A stretch of DNA of 7,097 bases from NCBI GenBank assembly GCA_016844415.1, contig JAENIX010000043.1, positions 1-7,097 on the forward strand. The letters are read 5' to 3'. The position numbers were made by a program, and so were the translations under genes. Positions 5,191-7,097 of the stretch are shown here, in pieces. Every line of letters begins with the position of its first letter. Within the stretch, counting starts at the first letter, position 1. This stretch comes from Actinomycetota bacterium. Lineage in GTDB: Bacteria > Desulfobacterota > Deferrimicrobia > Deferrimicrobiales > Deferrimicrobiaceae. The notes under the pieces are model-generated. The model was not told the origin of the DNA. It worked only from the letters and a program-made list of their open reading frames with translations, and did no database searches.

Positions 5191-5253
5191 AAGGGGGGGG
5201 TGCCCATGAACGGTTCGCGGCCGACGCCGGCTTCCGGCGCCGACACCCCCCTT
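5191..5253 (+). promoter_or_regulatory. dnaB translation-start region: G8 run able to pair with a downstream C run
   Basis: The ribosome binding region is a homopolymer of eight G (5193-5200), preceded by AA and followed by TG. CACCCCCCTT at 5244-5253, inside the coding sequence, is complementary to it in two slipped registers of 8 bp each (5191-5198 with 5246-5253, or 5195-5202 with 5244-5251). The intervening part contains its own hairpin, GCCGG (5226-5230) with CCGGC (5234-5238). Such a fold would cover the Shine-Dalgarno site and the GTG 5200 codon. The pairing is visible; a control function is inference. Confidence 0.35.
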
Positions 5254-6591
5254 CTCCGAATCCCCCCGCACGACCTGGCGGCCGAGCAGGCGGTGCTCGC
5301 CTCCATACTCCTCAACAACGACCTGATGAACTCCGCCCTGGAGATCCTCCGCCCGGATGATTTCTACCAGGGCGCGCACCGCACGCTTTTCTCGGTGATG
5401 ATCGACCTCTACGACAAGGGCCGCGCGATCGACCAGCTCACCCTCTCCTCAGCGCTGAAGGACCGGGGGGTGGAAGGGGAAGTGGGGGGGCTGGCCTACC
5501 TCTCCGATCTCATCCAGAACGTCCCCACCACGGCAAACGTCTCCGAGTACGCCCGGCTGGTGAAGAACACGGCGATCCTTCGGAAGGCGATCGCCGTCGC
5601 CCAGCAGATCACGACCTCGGCGTTCCAGGGAGTGCCCGAGGTCGACGAGTTTCTCGACCAGACGGAACAGGCGATATTCTCCCTCGCCGAGGAGAAGATC
5701 AAGCCTTCCTACTTCTCGATGGCCGACCTGGCCAAGGAGTCGATGAAGGAGATCGAGAAGCTCTACGAGAAAAAGGAGATGATCACGGGCGTCCCGTCGG
5801 GCTTCCGCGATCTCGACCAGCTCACCTCGGGGTTCCAGAGATCGGACATGATCATCATCGCGGCGCGGCCCAGCATGGGGAAGACCGCACTCTGCCTGAA
5901 CGTGGCGATGAACGCGGCCATCAAGCACAAACTCCCCGTGGCCATATTCTCCCTTGAAATGAGCCGGCAGCAGATCGCCCTCCGGATGATCTGCTCGGAG
6001 GCGCGGGTCAACTCACGGAAGCTGCGCAGCGGATACCTGGCGCAGGAGGAGCTGAACCGGATCATCGCCGCGGTGGGAAGACTTCACGAGGCGCCGATCT
6101 ACGTCGACGACTCAAGCGCGCTGAACGCCCTCGAGCTGCGGGCGAGGGCACGCAGGCTGAAGAAGGACCGGAAGATCGGGATGCTGGTGGTCGACTACCT
6201 TCAGCTCCTGCGGGGAGCGTCATCGCGCTACTCCTCGGACAACCGCGTCCAGGAGGTCTCGGAGATCTCCCGTTCGCTGAAAGCGCTGGCCAAGGATCTT
6301 GACATTCCGGTGCTCGCGGTCTCGCAGCTCAGCCGCAGCGTCGAAAACCGGACGGACAAGCGCCCGCTGATGTCGGACCTTCGCGAGAGTGGGGCGCTCG
6401 AACAGGACGCGGACCTGATCCTGTTCGTTTACCGCGAGGAGATGTACTCCAAAGAGAACACCCCCGAGGACAAGAAGGGGGTCGCCGAGATCATCATCGG
6501 GAAGCACCGCAACGGACCGACGGGCGAGATCAACCTCACCTTCCTCACCCCTTACACCCGCTTCGAGGATTTCGCAAAGGGTTACGAGTAA
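5206..6591 (+). CDS. dnaB: Replicative DNA helicase DnaB
   Basis: Hexameric ATP-driven 5'-3' helicase that unwinds DNA at the replication fork. With ATG 5206 the product is 461 residues (E. coli 471). The N-terminal domain (about 20-120, LAAEQAVLASIL onward) leads through a linker to the RecA-like domain. Motifs in that domain: Walker A ARPSMGKT (220-227), the FSLEMS strand (248-253), Walker B LVVDYLQLL (327-335), VLAVSQLSR (369-377), DLRESGALEQDADLILFVYR (391-410), and the arginine-finger motif GKHRNGP with K433 and R435. All motifs are continuous, so there is no intein. GTG 5200 in the same frame is an alternative start adding two residues; ATG 5206 is preferred because the G-rich site then lies about 7 nt upstream. 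Last gene of the operon; no clear terminator follows. Confidence 0.97.
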   Translation: MNGSRPTPASGADTPLLRIPPHDLAAEQAVLASILLNNDLMNSALEILRPDDFYQGAHRTLFSVMIDLYDKGRAIDQLTLSSALKDRGVEGEVGGLAYLSDLIQNVPTTANVSEYARLVKNTAILRKAIAVAQQITTSAFQGVPEVDEFLDQTEQAIFSLAEEKIKPSYFSMADLAKESMKEIEKLYEKKEMITGVPSGFRDLDQLTSGFQRSDMIIIAARPSMGKTALCLNVAMNAAIKHKLPVAIFSLEMSRQQIALRMICSEARVNSRKLRSGYLAQEELNRIIAAVGRLHEAPIYVDDSSALNALELRARARRLKKDRKIGMLVVDYLQLLRGASSRYSSDNRVQEVSEISRSLKALAKDLDIPVLAVSQLSRSVENRTDKRPLMSDLRESGALEQDADLILFVYREEMYSKENTPEDKKGVAEIIIGKHRNGPTGEINLTFLTPYTRFEDFAKGYE

Positions 6592-6679
6592 TCCGCGCCG
6601 GCGTAATTGAATCAACGCGTTAGGTATTAATTGATATTAGATTGATATTGCACGGGAATAACATCTGATATTAATTGCT
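6592..6679. repeat. AT-rich convergent spacer with short direct repeats
   Basis: This 88-bp spacer separates the ends of dnaB and the patatin gene. ATTGATATT occurs at 6630-6638 and 6641-6649 (11-bp period), TATTAATTG at 6625-6633 and 6669-6677, and TGATATT again at 6666-6672. Two small palindromes, CGCCGGCG (6596-6603) and AACGCGTT (6614-6621), lie at the dnaB end. Composition is strikingly AT-rich against GC-rich neighbours. No GC stem followed by T is present for either gene. Confidence 0.6.
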
Positions 6680-7097
6680 TTACCGGTTCCTTCCCCTTGC
6701 GGCTTCGATCGCGGCCCGGATACGGGGAAGGGCCTCCAGCGCCGCCTTTTCCCCCTCCAATATCGCTTCGTGCCTCTTCGTGAAATCGTTCGCCGCGATG
6801 TGCCCCACCTTGGGATGGATCACGACGTCCGCCCTCGAAAGCTGGAGGGAGGCGAGCCTCTCGTACATAATGCCGATCGACTGAAGCAGGGTCTCCACCG
6901 TGCTCTCCGGCGCCGCCCCTCCCTGGTCCGCGGAAATGTCCACCGCGATGACGACGTCGGCGCCAAGCCTCTTCGCCGCGTCAACCGCCACGGGACTCAC
7001 GAGTCCGCCGTCTACGTACGTACGTTCGCCGATCCGGACGGGGCGGAATATCCCTGGGATCGAGCAGCTCGCCCGCACGGCCATTCCGGTGTTCCCC
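6680..7097 (-). CDS. Patatin-like phospholipase, C-terminal part (5' end outside window)
   Basis: The visible 138 or so residues match the second half of bacterial patatin-like (RssA/YchK-type) serine acyl hydrolases. The stretch AVRASCSIPGIFRPV is the conserved pre-catalytic segment. YVDGGLVSPV carries the Asp of the DG[GA] motif that forms the Ser-Asp dyad, and LGADVVIAVDIS is the following conserved strand. The nucleophile motif GxSxG and the oxyanion loop should lie upstream, beyond the right edge. The reading frame stays open to base 7097, so the internal ATG at 7084 is not a credible start. The remaining C-terminal helices are charged and end RGRNR. The gene converges on dnaB. The substrate cannot be told from this part; family members hydrolyse lipid acyl esters. 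Confidence 0.88.
   Translation of the reverse strand, partial: GNTGMAVRASCSIPGIFRPVRIGERTYVDGGLVSPVAVDAAKRLGADVVIAVDISADQGGAAPESTVETLLQSIGIMYERLASLQLSRADVVIHPKVGHIAANDFTKRHEAILEGEKAALEALPRIRAAIEAARGRNR

Noticed and set aside
5206..6591. Intein or insertion in dnaB
   Set aside because: DnaB is a frequent intein host, but Walker A, Walker B and the C-terminal motifs are continuous and the total length is normal.
7082..7084. Start of the patatin-like gene at this ATG
   Set aside because: The frame remains open to the window edge and the protein begins in mid-domain, without the GxSxG nucleophile motif.
1..7097. CRISPR array, transposon, prophage or defence module
   Set aside because: No spaced repeats, terminal inverted repeats, transposase, integrase or toxin-antitoxin-like genes are present. 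The content is housekeeping throughout.

Overview
The window looks like a chromosomal housekeeping region from a GC-rich bacterium. Codon choice is strongly G/C-ending and Shine-Dalgarno sites of the GGAGG type precede nearly every gene. The order prs - rplY - pth - rpsF - ssb - rpsR - rplI - dnaB fits a deltaproteobacterial (Desulfobacterota / Desulfuromonadia-like) genome best. The organism assignment is inference from gene order and protein style; no rRNA or other marker is present.

Layout. (1) Positions 45-541, minus strand: a small stand-alone AroQ-type chorismate mutase, followed 2 bp later by a 69-residue protein that matches only the N-terminal ferredoxin-like regulatory domain of DAHP synthase, with its own stop codon. 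Both belong to aromatic amino acid synthesis. (2) Positions 661-1000, minus strand: a monocistronic gene for a short exported Lys/Ala-rich protein, built partly from a 15-bp tandem repeat and closed by a perfect intrinsic terminator. (3) Positions 1001-1288: a divergent intergenic region with a sigma54-like element pointing left, a sigma70-like promoter pointing right, two hairpins and a 12-bp tandem duplication. (4) Positions 1289-6591, plus strand: one compact run of eight genes: PRPP synthetase, ribosomal protein L25/Ctc, peptidyl-tRNA hydrolase, S6, SSB, S18 (zinc-ligand form), L9 and the replicative helicase DnaB. Spacing is 10 to 49 bp or overlapping, and no terminator is visible inside, so it is probably one operon joining nucleotide supply, translation and replication. 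(5) Positions 6592-6679: an AT-rich convergent spacer with short repeats. (6) Positions 6680-7097, minus strand: the C-terminal part of a patatin-like phospholipase whose 5' end lies outside the window.

No mobile element, CRISPR array, defence system, rRNA or tRNA is visible. I do not see a new multi-gene system. The points most worth a second look are the isolated DAHP-synthase regulatory domain beside chorismate mutase, the RNA folds that could hide the rpsF and dnaB ribosome binding sites, the 47-bp out-of-frame rplY/pth overlap that gives Pth an Arg/Ser-rich N-terminus, and the secreted Lys/Ala repeat protein with its sigma54-like promoter.
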